Source: Paenibacillus piscarius
GTDB taxonomy: Bacteria; Bacillota; Bacilli; Paenibacillales; Paenibacillaceae
DNA: 64,000 nucleotides
Reading direction: 5' to 3'
NCBI RefSeq assembly: GCF_022234545.1
Contig: NZ_JAIEUI010000028.1
Coordinates: 29,716 to 93,715, forward strand
Shown here: positions 1-6,931 of the stretch, one piece after another
How the letters are laid out: the number at the start of each line of letters is the position of its first letter
Numbering within the stretch: the stretch's first letter is position 1
Program-made: the position numbers and the translations under genes
Notes under the pieces: model-generated
Databases searched by the model: none
Told to the model about the DNA's origin: nothing
What the model saw: only the letters and a program-made list of their open reading frames with translations

Positions 1-2
1 CG

Positions 3-935
3 AGAGGGCTGCTGGACGATGAACGGAGCTGGGAGCTGCTCGGCGCTGTCGCGTCTTCTCCACAGCCTGACATCGCTGTGAGCTTGTTGTCCCAGCAGCC
101 GGACGCGCTTCCGGCGAATTATAGACCCCGCTATCTGGATTTAATTATTGCGATAGCCCAGCACCCGGATGTATTCGTCCGCAGGCAGGCCTATTCAACA
201 ATGGCCAGATGGACAAACGGTTATGAGAGCGTCGTTGCTGCTGCGGCGGCAGAGGGCATGTTGGACTTAGAGGACAGTACCAGCTGGGAATTCGCGATGA
301 TGACGATTATTGAAGCCGCCCGGGACGGCAAGGTCAATGCAGTAGTAGCCGGTATATGCCGGGAGCTCGCGGCCGCTGCCGTAAGGCAGGAATGGAATGC
401 AGCAGCAGATAGAGATCTGCCGCACAGGCAGCGCCTGCAGGTGCTCATCAAGCAGCTGACCAGTCTGCCTATAAGCACAAGGGTACAGCTTAGCTCCTTA
501 TATCTGGAGCTGATCGGTATTCTGGCTGCCGATGAGACGCAGCTGAGGCTGGTTCTGAAATTATACATCGCCGTGCTGGATTGGAATAACACAGAGGAAG
601 CCTCCGGGTGCTTGAACCGGATGGCTCAGGGCATAGCCTCTCAGCCGATGCTGCTAGGCGAGGTGTACAGCGAAGTGACCGGCACTCTGGAGCAGAGCGC
701 CGGATATTGGACGCCGGAGGCGTTGCTGGAGCTGGTGGATGTGCTGCGGGATGAGCCGAATTACGAAGCCCTGTTCCTGGGACTCCCGCTGCTTGAGGCA
801 GCGGGCCGAGCGCTGCACTGGGGCCCGGAAGCTGCTGAACGGCTGCGGTGGTACAGGACTTGCAGCCATGCGGCGGTCCGCTCGCAGGCCCTGAATATTT
901 GGACGGCGCAGGAGTCTGCGTTATTCCTGCATTAG
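3..935 (+). CDS. HEAT-repeat-like protein, 5' end outside the window
   Basis: The frame is open from the first bases of the window, so the gene begins upstream; about 310 residues are visible. A GTG at 78 is an internal start candidate, but it has no convincing Shine-Dalgarno sequence and coding-like sequence continues before it. The protein is rich in Leu, Ala and Glu and consists of amphipathic helical pairs, for example around VRRQAYSTMARW. It has no signal peptide or membrane segment. This fits an alpha-solenoid of HEAT type, usually a protein-binding scaffold. The partner and role cannot be read from the sequence. The last 15 bases overlap the end of the convergent acetyltransferase gene. 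Confidence 0.6.
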   Translation, partial: RGLLDDERSWELLGAVASSPQPDIAVSLLSQQPDALPANYRPRYLDLIIAIAQHPDVFVRRQAYSTMARWTNGYESVVAAAAAEGMLDLEDSTSWEFAMMTIIEAARDGKVNAVVAGICRELAAAAVRQEWNAAADRDLPHRQRLQVLIKQLTSLPISTRVQLSSLYLELIGILAADETQLRLVLKLYIAVLDWNNTEEASGCLNRMAQGIASQPMLLGEVYSEVTGTLEQSAGYWTPEALLELVDVLRDEPNYEALFLGLPLLEAAGRALHWGPEAAERLRWYRTCSHAAVRSQALNIWTAQESALFLH

Positions 936-1391
936 CCGCATGTGCAGGATAGGCCAAGGCTTGCCTTGGTCATCCAGCTCGGACCGTTCATAGACCTGGA
1001 AGCCTAGATGCTCGTAGAATCCGGCGGCCTGGGGGTTGTCTTCATTCACATCTACGGAGTCCACGTTCAGGTGGTGCATGGCATATTCCACCAGAGATCT
1101 GCCGATACCCCGTCCCCGGACCTCCGGGTCGATGAACAGCATCTCAAGCTTCTGCTCATGCACGCCCATGAAGCCGAGGTGCCGGCCCTCCCGATCCGTA
1201 ACGGCAAGCAGATGAGGGATGGCTGCAATGCCTTGCAGGACCAGGGGACGCAAGTCCTCTATATCCTGCGGGGTGAGGAACAGATGTGTGGCGCGCACGG
1301 CATTCTCCCAAATGTCCAGCAGCCGCCGGGAGACTTCCTGATTCCGGTCTGTGATGATCTCTATCTGATTCTGGCTCTGGTTCTGATTCAT
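921..1391 (-). CDS. GNAT acetyltransferase, YjaB-like
   Basis: A 156-residue single-domain GNAT protein expected to transfer an acetyl group from acetyl-CoA to an amine. The acetyl-CoA binding motif is visible as LFIDPEVRGRGIGRSLVEYA (the R-G-x-G-x-G/A loop). It is followed by NVDSVDVNEDNPQAAGFYEH and a C-terminal GFQVYERSELDDQGKPWPI, both characteristic of the E. coli YjaB group. The start is supported by AAGGAG just upstream of the ATG. The gene is single, divergent from the membrane protein at 1450 and convergent with the HEAT protein. The substrate is unknown. Confidence 0.85.
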   Translation of the reverse strand: MNQNQSQNQIEIITDRNQEVSRRLLDIWENAVRATHLFLTPQDIEDLRPLVLQGIAAIPHLLAVTDREGRHLGFMGVHEQKLEMLFIDPEVRGRGIGRSLVEYAMHHLNVDSVDVNEDNPQAAGFYEHLGFQVYERSELDDQGKPWPILHMRLMQE

Positions 1392-1449
1392 AGCGTTCTC
1401 CTTGCTTAGTTTTCTTAGAGTATAGCATTTAGAATATACAAGAATCGAG

Positions 1450-2103
1450 ATGAAGCATATGAAGACGCACTATCGCCTGCTGAAGTTCGGCGGGATTACC
1501 CTGATCGGCTCCGGCCTGCTTTTCCTGGCCCAATATCTGTTCCTGAGGCCGGTGCCTGCTCCCCCGCTGGAGGATGCTGCGCTCTTATCATGGCTGAGCG
1601 AGTGGCGGTTCCAGCTGTCGATGGCAGACGAGGTGCTGTTCTTCGCTGCGGTATTGCTCATTCCCTCCATCGCGGCCTTATACCGGCTGCTGGTGCAGGT
1701 GCATCCGGTGCTGACCGTTTTTGGCTGCGGCCTGCTTACGGTTAGCATCCCTGTCTATATCGTGCTGGTCATAATTCTGGGCAGGCTGGTCTATCCGGTA
1801 TACGGGATTGAGCTTTCGCCTGAGAGCTACAGGCTGGTCATTAGCCTATATTATGGGGGCGTGCATTGTGTCGCGCTGGTCGTCGGGATCGCTACGATTC
1901 TGCTAAGTCTGGTAATCCGGATGGGCGGCTTCGGGCGGATTACGGCATCCTTCGGGTTCCTGGCCGGAATCTTTGATCTGATTGGCTCCTATCCCTGGAT
2001 GCTGGGAAACATGATGATCCTCATCTCTCAGGTGCTGTTCGCGGGCTGGTTCGTCATTCTTGGTGTCAATCTGCGGAATATAGCGAAGAAGCAGGCAATT
2101 TAA
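1450..2103 (+). CDS. integral membrane protein, DUF4386-like
   Basis: A 217-residue hydrophobic protein with about six predicted membrane helices (near residues 10-30, 55-75, 85-110, 125-150, 160-180 and 185-205) and short loops. No catalytic motif is visible. The layout resembles the DUF4386 family of small bacterial membrane proteins, but this is a shape match only. The ATG at 1450 has no clear Shine-Dalgarno sequence, and the next ATG three codons on (1459) is equally plausible. It is divergent from the acetyltransferase gene, with only 58 bases between the starts. Confidence 0.6.
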   Translation: MKHMKTHYRLLKFGGITLIGSGLLFLAQYLFLRPVPAPPLEDAALLSWLSEWRFQLSMADEVLFFAAVLLIPSIAALYRLLVQVHPVLTVFGCGLLTVSIPVYIVLVIILGRLVYPVYGIELSPESYRLVISLYYGGVHCVALVVGIATILLSLVIRMGGFGRITASFGFLAGIFDLIGSYPWMLGNMMILISQVLFAGWFVILGVNLRNIAKKQAI

Positions 2104-2274
2104 AGCCAGCCTCCGAAAAGAATAATGACGGCACTTCCGATTCTTGATACAATAAGCTCAAAATAGTGAAAATATTCACAACTGAAACAACCAGTTGATT
2201 GCAAATAAGGTTGTCATTGTATAGTATATTTATAGAGATTATAAAGTACATTTGTAAAAGTCGGAGGAATTATA

Positions 2275-3402
2275 ATGGCGACACATCGCTTGAACAGTAT
2301 GGAAGTCAAAAGGATGAACCGGAACGCCATTTACCGATACTTGTATCACCGCGAATCGACTTCAATTCAGGAGATTGCACAGGCGCTTAATCTAAGCCTT
2401 CCTACAGTAACCCAGAATCTTAAGGAGCTGCAGGAGAAGGAGCTGATTGTGGAGACCGGATTATTCGAGTCTACAGGCGGCCGCAAAGCAAAATCGCTAG
2501 CCTGCAACAGTGTGGCCGGATATGCACTGGGCCTTGATGTTACACGCAATCATGTCGGCATTGTCCTCATTGATCTCAGCGGCAAGGTCGTGAAGAACGT
2601 CAGGAATCTGTTCCCCTTTGCCAATGAGGAGTCCTACTTCCAGGGGGTAGGCCGGCTGGTGGAGGACTTCGTTGAAGAATGCGGGATTGACCGCAGTAAG
2701 CTTCTCGGAGCCGGGATTGCCCTGCCCGCCATTCTGACCGGCGACCGCCAATCGGTGAGCTATGCTACGGTCATTGACTTCAAGGGCGGACATGTCCAGC
2801 GCTTCGCTGAATATATCCCGTACCCCTGCATCCTGAGCAATGACGCGAACGCTGCAGGCTTCACCGAATTATGGGGAGAGCAGGATATGCATAATGTGGT
2901 GTACCTCTCGCTGAATAATAGTGTGGGCGGTTCATTTATCGTAGATAATCAGATCTATGCCGGTAAGAATCACCGGGCCGGAGAGTTCGGCCATATGACC
3001 GTTGTGCCGGAGGGCCGCGCCTGCTACTGCGGGCAGAAGGGCTGCGTCGATGCCTACTGCTCGGCGAGAATTCTCTCGGACAGCACCGGCGGCAGCATTG
3101 TGGAGTTCTTCCGGCTGCTCGGGGAGGGGCAGGAGCCGCAGCGCACGATCTGGGAGGAATACCGGAATTATCTGGTGGTGACCATCAACAATCTGCGGAT
3201 GCTGTACGACTGCGATGTTATTCTCGGCGGCTATGCCGGCGCATATATGGAGGACTATCTGGATAGTCTCCGGGAGCTGGCTGCGGCGAAGAACACCTTT
3301 GAGCCGGACGGAAGCTATCTGCGGGTCTGCAAATACAAGCTGGAGGCAACGGCTGTAGGTGCCGCGATGGAGCTGGTAACGGATTTTATAGATAGTATCT
3401 AG
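2275..3402 (+). CDS. ROK-family transcriptional repressor (XylR/NagC type)
   Basis: A 375-residue ROK regulator. The N-terminal 65 residues form a winged helix-turn-helix (around STSIQEIAQALNLSLPTVTQ). The rest is a sugar-kinase-like ROK domain with GLDVTRNHVGIVLIDLSG and the zinc signature His240, Cys250, Cys252 and Cys257 (ACYCGQKGCVD). Members of this family repress carbohydrate genes until a sugar binds the ROK domain. The start has a good CGGAGG site at 2262-2267. It lies just upstream of, and in the same direction as, a sorbitol/xylitol-type dehydrogenase that has its own promoter with a palindrome at the likely transcript start. Control of that gene is therefore the simplest inference; the inducer is unknown. 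Confidence 0.88.
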   Translation: MATHRLNSMEVKRMNRNAIYRYLYHRESTSIQEIAQALNLSLPTVTQNLKELQEKELIVETGLFESTGGRKAKSLACNSVAGYALGLDVTRNHVGIVLIDLSGKVVKNVRNLFPFANEESYFQGVGRLVEDFVEECGIDRSKLLGAGIALPAILTGDRQSVSYATVIDFKGGHVQRFAEYIPYPCILSNDANAAGFTELWGEQDMHNVVYLSLNNSVGGSFIVDNQIYAGKNHRAGEFGHMTVVPEGRACYCGQKGCVDAYCSARILSDSTGGSIVEFFRLLGEGQEPQRTIWEEYRNYLVVTINNLRMLYDCDVILGGYAGAYMEDYLDSLRELAAAKNTFEPDGSYLRVCKYKLEATAVGAAMELVTDFIDSI

Positions 3403-3420
3403 CATTCATATTTTGAAGTG

Positions 3421-3487
3421 AAGGCTCCTCTGGAAGAGGGACAAGGCTGCAAGTGCGGCATGTTCCTCCTCCGGGGGAGCCTTTTTG
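3421..3487 (+). terminator. Rho-independent terminator after the ROK gene
   Basis: AAGGCTCCTCTGGA pairs imperfectly with CCGGGGGAGCCTT, and TTTTTG follows. It separates the ROK gene from the dehydrogenase promoter, so the two genes are separate transcription units. Confidence 0.75.
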
Positions 3488-3501
3488 TGTCTGATTTCGT
3501 A

Positions 3502-3552
3502 TTGACTTCAAGCGAATTCAGACTATAATCTTATTTAGATTGTTTTATAAAA
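3502..3552 (+). promoter_or_regulatory. sigma-A promoter with candidate ROK operator
   Basis: TTGACT (3502-3507), a 16-base spacer and TATAAT (3524-3529) form a near-consensus sigma-A promoter. About 14 bases after the -10 lies the perfect 10-base palindrome TTTTATAAAA (3543-3552), flanked by ATTG and GTAT. Its position at the transcript start suits a repressor site, and the adjacent ROK protein is the obvious candidate. Confidence 0.65.
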
Positions 3553-3621
3553 GTATTTTAGTAATAGATCGGGCAAGAATTCCGAATTGCTGAACCCTAA
3601 TGTTCCTGAGGAGGAGAAACG

Positions 3622-4662
3622 ATGAAGAACAGAGCTTTTTATATGACGGATCTGCAAAAAATGCAAATGAAGGACGTCGATATGCCCGTAGCCCGGAAGG
3701 GTGAGGTCATTGTGAAGCTGGATTATGTCGGCATCTGCGGCTCGGATGTACATTACCTGGAGTATGGCCGGATCGGCGACTTCGTGGTCGATGGCGATTT
3801 CATTCTCGGGCATGAATGTGCCGGTGAAGTAGTGGAGCTGGGGCCGGGTGTGAAGCACCTGAAGGTGGGCGATCGGGTGGCGCTGGAGCCTGGTGTGACC
3901 TGCGGTCAATGTGAATTCTGCAAGAGCGGCAAGTACAATCTCTGCCCGGATGTGCAGTTCCTGGCTACGCCGCCGTACCATGGCTGTCTGATGGATTATA
4001 TGGCTTTTCCGGAGAACATGGCCTTCAAGCTGCCGGATAATGTGTCTTCGGTGGAGGGCGCACTGGTCGAGCCGTTGGCGGTGGGGCTTCATGCTGCGGC
4101 ACAGGGCGGAATCAAGCTGGGGGATCGTGTGGTGATTCTTGGCGCGGGCTGCATCGGGCTGGTTACCCTGCTGGCCTGCAAGGCTTACGGAGCAACGGAG
4201 ATTGTGGTGGTGGATATCATCGGGAAGCGGCTGGAAGCGGCGATGAAGCTGGGGGCTACTCGGGTGGTCAACGCCAGAGAGGAGAATGTACTGGAGGCGG
4301 TTGCGGCTTGGACGGACGGCGCGGGCGTGGATAAGGTCATAGAGACGGCAGGCAGCGAGCATACGGTGAAGCAGACCCCCTATCTGGTCAAAAGAGGCGG
4401 AACCATCGTCCTGGTCGGCCTGGCCGCCAAGGATATCATCGACTTCGACTTCATGCAGATTATGTTCAAGGAGGCCGACATCAAGTCGGTCTTCCGGTAC
4501 CGCAACCTGTATCCCGCTGCCATTGGCGCTATCGCAGACGGCAAAATCGACGTCAAAGGCATCGTCACCCACGAATTCGAATTCGAGGACACGCAGAAGG
4601 CGTTCGATTTCGTTATCCACAACAAGGAGGATGTGGTGAAGGCTGTCATTAAGATGGGGTAA
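3622..4662 (+). CDS. zinc-dependent NAD(P) alcohol dehydrogenase, sorbitol/xylitol dehydrogenase type
   Basis: A 346-residue medium-chain dehydrogenase that would interconvert a polyol and a ketose using NAD(H). Catalytic zinc ligands are visible as Cys39 (GICGSDVHYLEYG), His64 and Glu65 (LGHECAGEV). The structural zinc site is Cys94, Cys97, Cys100 and Cys108. The Rossmann loop ILGAGCIGLVTLL follows, and the acidic residue in VVVDIIGKR favours NAD over NADP. The length is normal for the sorbitol/xylitol/L-iditol dehydrogenase branch. A GAGGAG site precedes the ATG. It stands alone behind a strong promoter next to a ROK regulator, with no transporter beside it. The exact polyol is not determined; a threonine dehydrogenase is a less likely alternative. 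Confidence 0.85.
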   Translation: MKNRAFYMTDLQKMQMKDVDMPVARKGEVIVKLDYVGICGSDVHYLEYGRIGDFVVDGDFILGHECAGEVVELGPGVKHLKVGDRVALEPGVTCGQCEFCKSGKYNLCPDVQFLATPPYHGCLMDYMAFPENMAFKLPDNVSSVEGALVEPLAVGLHAAAQGGIKLGDRVVILGAGCIGLVTLLACKAYGATEIVVVDIIGKRLEAAMKLGATRVVNAREENVLEAVAAWTDGAGVDKVIETAGSEHTVKQTPYLVKRGGTIVLVGLAAKDIIDFDFMQIMFKEADIKSVFRYRNLYPAAIGAIADGKIDVKGIVTHEFEFEDTQKAFDFVIHNKEDVVKAVIKMG

Positions 4663-4693
4663 GGGACGATAGGATGGGTTAGAGGGAAGATTG

Positions 4694-4720
4694 AGCTGCC
4701 CCATTTGGGGCGGCTTTTTT
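4694..4720 (+). terminator. Rho-independent terminator after the dehydrogenase gene
   Basis: AGCTGCCCC, loop ATTT, GGGGCGGCT, then six Ts: a compact hairpin directly downstream of the stop codon. Confidence 0.9.
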
Positions 4721-4943
4721 GGCGTTGGATGGCGGCTGAGCCAATGAAGGGTATTAGTGCACTTGATTTCGACAGACGCAAGCCGAAGCAGCTAAATGGG
4801 AGCAAAGGTTAGTCTGCCGCCGCCGAAATCCCCCGAATTTTCACCATATTCTACCCGGGAGGTCACAATCCCCCTGATTTCTACCCAAAAATTTCATAAT
4901 ACCCATAAAAATTGGGGTTGGACCTTTAGTTTGCAGAGAGAAA

Positions 4944-4966
4944 TGTAAACGCTTACCGGATATAAT
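4944..4966 (+). promoter_or_regulatory. cre (CcpA) site inside the xylanase promoter
   Basis: TGTAAACGCTTACC (4944-4957) matches the Bacillus catabolite-responsive element consensus TGWAANCGNTNWCA at 13 of 14 positions. It ends three bases before a perfect TATAAT (4961-4966). No good -35 box is present at 17 bases. The cre site occupies the -30 to -17 region, so CcpA bound here would block RNA polymerase when glucose is available. Confidence 0.75.
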
Positions 4967-4973
4967 CAACTCG

Positions 4974-5029
4974 AAAGGAGGACGAGTAAATATATGGGAT
5001 ATAGCTCAGGAAAAGTTATATTCCATTAG
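4974..5029 (+). promoter_or_regulatory. 5' leader: STAB-SD-like sequence and possible 11-residue leader peptide
   Basis: AAAGGAGGA (4974-4982) lies about 8 bases after the -10 box, almost exactly at the expected transcript start and about 95 bases before the real xylanase start. It resembles the stabilising Shine-Dalgarno (STAB-SD) sequence at the 5' end of Bacillus thuringiensis cry3A mRNA, where bound ribosomes protect the message. A short frame also follows it: ATG 4994 to TAG 5029, encoding MGYSSGKVIFH. Whether the peptide is made is unknown; the mRNA-stabiliser reading is equally good. Confidence 0.4.
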
Positions 5030-5075
5030 AAGAAGCATCCTGCAACCAACAAATTATAAACGGGAGGTATTAGGT

Positions 5076-5708
5076 ATGTTTAAGTTTAGCAAAAAAGTTC
5101 TGACGGTAGTGATGGCAGCCACGATGAGCTTCAGCGCGTTCGCAGCGACTGCAGGTGCAACAGATTATTGGCAGAACTGGACCGATGGCGGCGGAACGGT
5201 GAATGCGGTTAACGGGGCGGGCGGCAATTACAGTGTAAACTGGTACAATACCGGCAACTTTGTAGTGGGTAAAGGCTGGACTTACGGATCACCGAACCGG
5301 GTAGTAAACTATAATGCGGGGGTCTTTGCGCCTTCCGGTAACGGTTACCTGACCTTATATGGATGGACCCGGAACTCCCTTATTGAATATTACGTGGTAG
5401 ATAACTGGGGCACATACAGACCAACTGGCGATCACAAGGGTACGGTGTATAGTGATGGCGCCACGTACGATATCTATCGGACGATGCGTTACAACGCTCC
5501 TTCCATTGACGGAAATGCTACGTTCCCGCAGTACTGGAGTGTAAGACAATCCAAACGGCCTATCGGAAGCAATGTCCAGATTACGTTCAGCAACCACGTG
5601 AACGCCTGGCAGAGCAAATCAATGTATCTGGGAAGCAGCTGGTCCTACCAGGTATTGGCTACCGAGGGATACCAGAGCAGCGGCTCCTCCAACGTAACCG
5701 TGTGGTAA
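5076..5708 (+). CDS. xynA: secreted endo-1,4-beta-xylanase, GH11
   Basis: A 210-residue secreted xylanase that hydrolyses internal beta-1,4 bonds of xylan. Residues 1-28 are a Sec signal peptide (MFKFSKK, a hydrophobic core, cleavage after AGA). The mature protein begins TDYWQNWTDGGG and is a single GH11 jelly roll, almost identical in layout to Bacillus subtilis XynA. The catalytic nucleophile is Glu104 in LIEYYVVDNWG and the acid/base is Glu197 in ATEGYQSSGSS. The thumb motif is present as YNAPSIDG. GGGAGG (5062-5067) precedes the ATG. There is no carbohydrate-binding module. It is a single gene between its own cre-containing promoter and a terminator, so it is probably induced when preferred sugars run out. 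Confidence 0.97.
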   Translation: MFKFSKKVLTVVMAATMSFSAFAATAGATDYWQNWTDGGGTVNAVNGAGGNYSVNWYNTGNFVVGKGWTYGSPNRVVNYNAGVFAPSGNGYLTLYGWTRNSLIEYYVVDNWGTYRPTGDHKGTVYSDGATYDIYRTMRYNAPSIDGNATFPQYWSVRQSKRPIGSNVQITFSNHVNAWQSKSMYLGSSWSYQVLATEGYQSSGSSNVTVW

Positions 5709-5769
5709 CGGACAAGCTGAACGCCATGTTGCCGGTTCCGGCAATGGCAGGGCTCAGCTAGACAGGGCT

Positions 5770-5813
5770 AAGGCCGGCCGGGTGGATGGACAAGCTGCCG
5801 GCCTTATCATTTT
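5770..5813 (+). terminator. terminator after xynA
   Basis: AAGGCCGGC (5770-5778) pairs perfectly with GCCGGCCTT (5797-5805) across an 18-base loop, followed by ATCATTTT. Confidence 0.7.
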
Positions 5814-5872
5814 GACACATAGATCGGAACTACAGCCTGTACCTTGCCAACTGTTCATGAGGAGAGGGTTCC

Positions 5873-6724
5873 ATGAGACGACCATTAATGATGCTGTGCA
5901 TAGCCGTCACGTTAATTGCCATCACTGCCTGCTCGCAGGAGAAGCCTGTTAAGGATGAGCGCTTAGTATGGGTCGAGGGCGGCACTTTCAAAGATATGAA
6001 ATCTAATTATTATGGGAAGGGTGTGACCCTCCCGGACTTCTACATCGGTAAGTATGAGGTGACCCAGCAAGAATGGCTGGAGGTTATGGACACGAATCCT
6101 TCCCAGTTCCAGGGGGAGAAGCTGCCGGTAGAGAGTGTGAGCTGGTATGATGCGATAGAGTACTGCAATGAGCGGAGTGTGAAGGAGGGGCTGGAGCCCT
6201 ATTACACGATTGACAAGAACAAGGTCGATCCGAATAATACCAGCGACCGTGATTTCATGAAATGGACAGTAACGGCTAAAGAAGGAGCAGACGGGTACCG
6301 TTTGCCGACAGAGGCCGAGTGGGAATATGCAGCAGGCGGAGGTCAGAAGAGCCAGAGCAATCTTTACAGCGGGAGCAACAATGTGGAGGAGGTGGCGTGG
6401 TACTGGAGGAATTCCGGGGACCAGTATCTGACCGGGGATTGGAACTGGCCGATTATCGAGAGCAACCATAGCCAGCCCCAAGCCGGCGGCCTTAAGAAGG
6501 CCAATGAGCTGGGACTGTACGATATGTCAGGCAACGTAAGGGAATGGTGCTGGAACTGGTACGGTGAACCGGACAGTAAGACCGGAGCGCTCCGGCTGGT
6601 GAAGGGCGGCGGCTGGATCGGAGGAGAGGGCAGTGCTGAAATTTCCTTCCGTGGCCAATATGAGCCAAGCAGCCGGGGAAATGACCAGGGGTTTCGGGTG
6701 GTGCGTGCTGCAACTGACAAGTGA
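5873..6724 (+). CDS. lipoprotein with formylglycine-generating-enzyme (SUMF1) fold
   Basis: A 283-residue lipoprotein; the lipobox ITAC places the lipidated Cys at residue 20. The body is an FGE-sulfatase/SUMF1 domain with the usual landmarks FYIGKYEVTQQEW, PVESVSWYDAIEYCN, YRLPTEAEWEYAA, LGLYDMSGNVREWCWNW and the final DQGFRVVRA. Enzymes that truly make formylglycine carry two copper-binding cysteines in the segment between the GGGW-type motif and the end. Here that stretch (RLVKGGGWIGGEGSAEISFR onward) has none. It is therefore unlikely to activate sulfatases and is better seen as a surface protein of unknown role. No sulfatase gene is nearby. GAGGAGAGGG precedes the ATG. Confidence 0.85.
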   Translation: MRRPLMMLCIAVTLIAITACSQEKPVKDERLVWVEGGTFKDMKSNYYGKGVTLPDFYIGKYEVTQQEWLEVMDTNPSQFQGEKLPVESVSWYDAIEYCNERSVKEGLEPYYTIDKNKVDPNNTSDRDFMKWTVTAKEGADGYRLPTEAEWEYAAGGGQKSQSNLYSGSNNVEEVAWYWRNSGDQYLTGDWNWPIIESNHSQPQAGGLKKANELGLYDMSGNVREWCWNWYGEPDSKTGALRLVKGGGWIGGEGSAEISFRGQYEPSSRGNDQGFRVVRAATDK

Positions 6725-6778
6725 TTGACTAGTGCGTATTCATCATACACAGAACAGCTTAGACGGCCCGCCTTCGGG

Positions 6779-6841
6779 AAGCTTGTCCGGCATAGCTCAT
6801 CTACGGATGCGGCGGCTGGAGAGGAACCGGAGGCTTTTTTT
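6779..6841 (+). terminator. possible terminator before the glycosyltransferase
   Basis: An imperfect stem (AAGC..TCCGG with CCGGA..GCTT) runs into seven Ts. The loop is long and the pairing patchy, so this is tentative. The rest of 6725-6931 shows no gene. Confidence 0.4.
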
Positions 6842-6931
6842 GGCTTGTCTGATGCATCCTTTCAACTTACATTCAGGTTCACTATGTATACTCCTGGTAC
6901 GAATTAAGGCGCTGCCGATCAGGAGGCTATC

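Larger units (their letters stand above)
4721..5075 (+). other. non-coding region upstream of the xylanase gene
   Basis: About 355 bases without a convincing gene of normal size. The first 200 bases show no recognised element. The last 130 hold a cre-like site, a -10 box, a second Shine-Dalgarno-like sequence and a possible 11-codon leader reading frame, listed separately. Confidence 0.6.

Noticed and set aside
3535..4704. 389-codon frame on the minus strand
   Set aside because: A high-GC shadow of the dehydrogenase gene, His- and Leu-rich, with no domain. Similar shadows at 27978-29393, 37270-38385 and 31284-32570 were dropped for the same reason.
4994..5060. tRNA-like word GATATAGCTCAGG
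   Set aside because: No acceptor stem, anticodon arm or TTCGA loop follows at tRNA distances.
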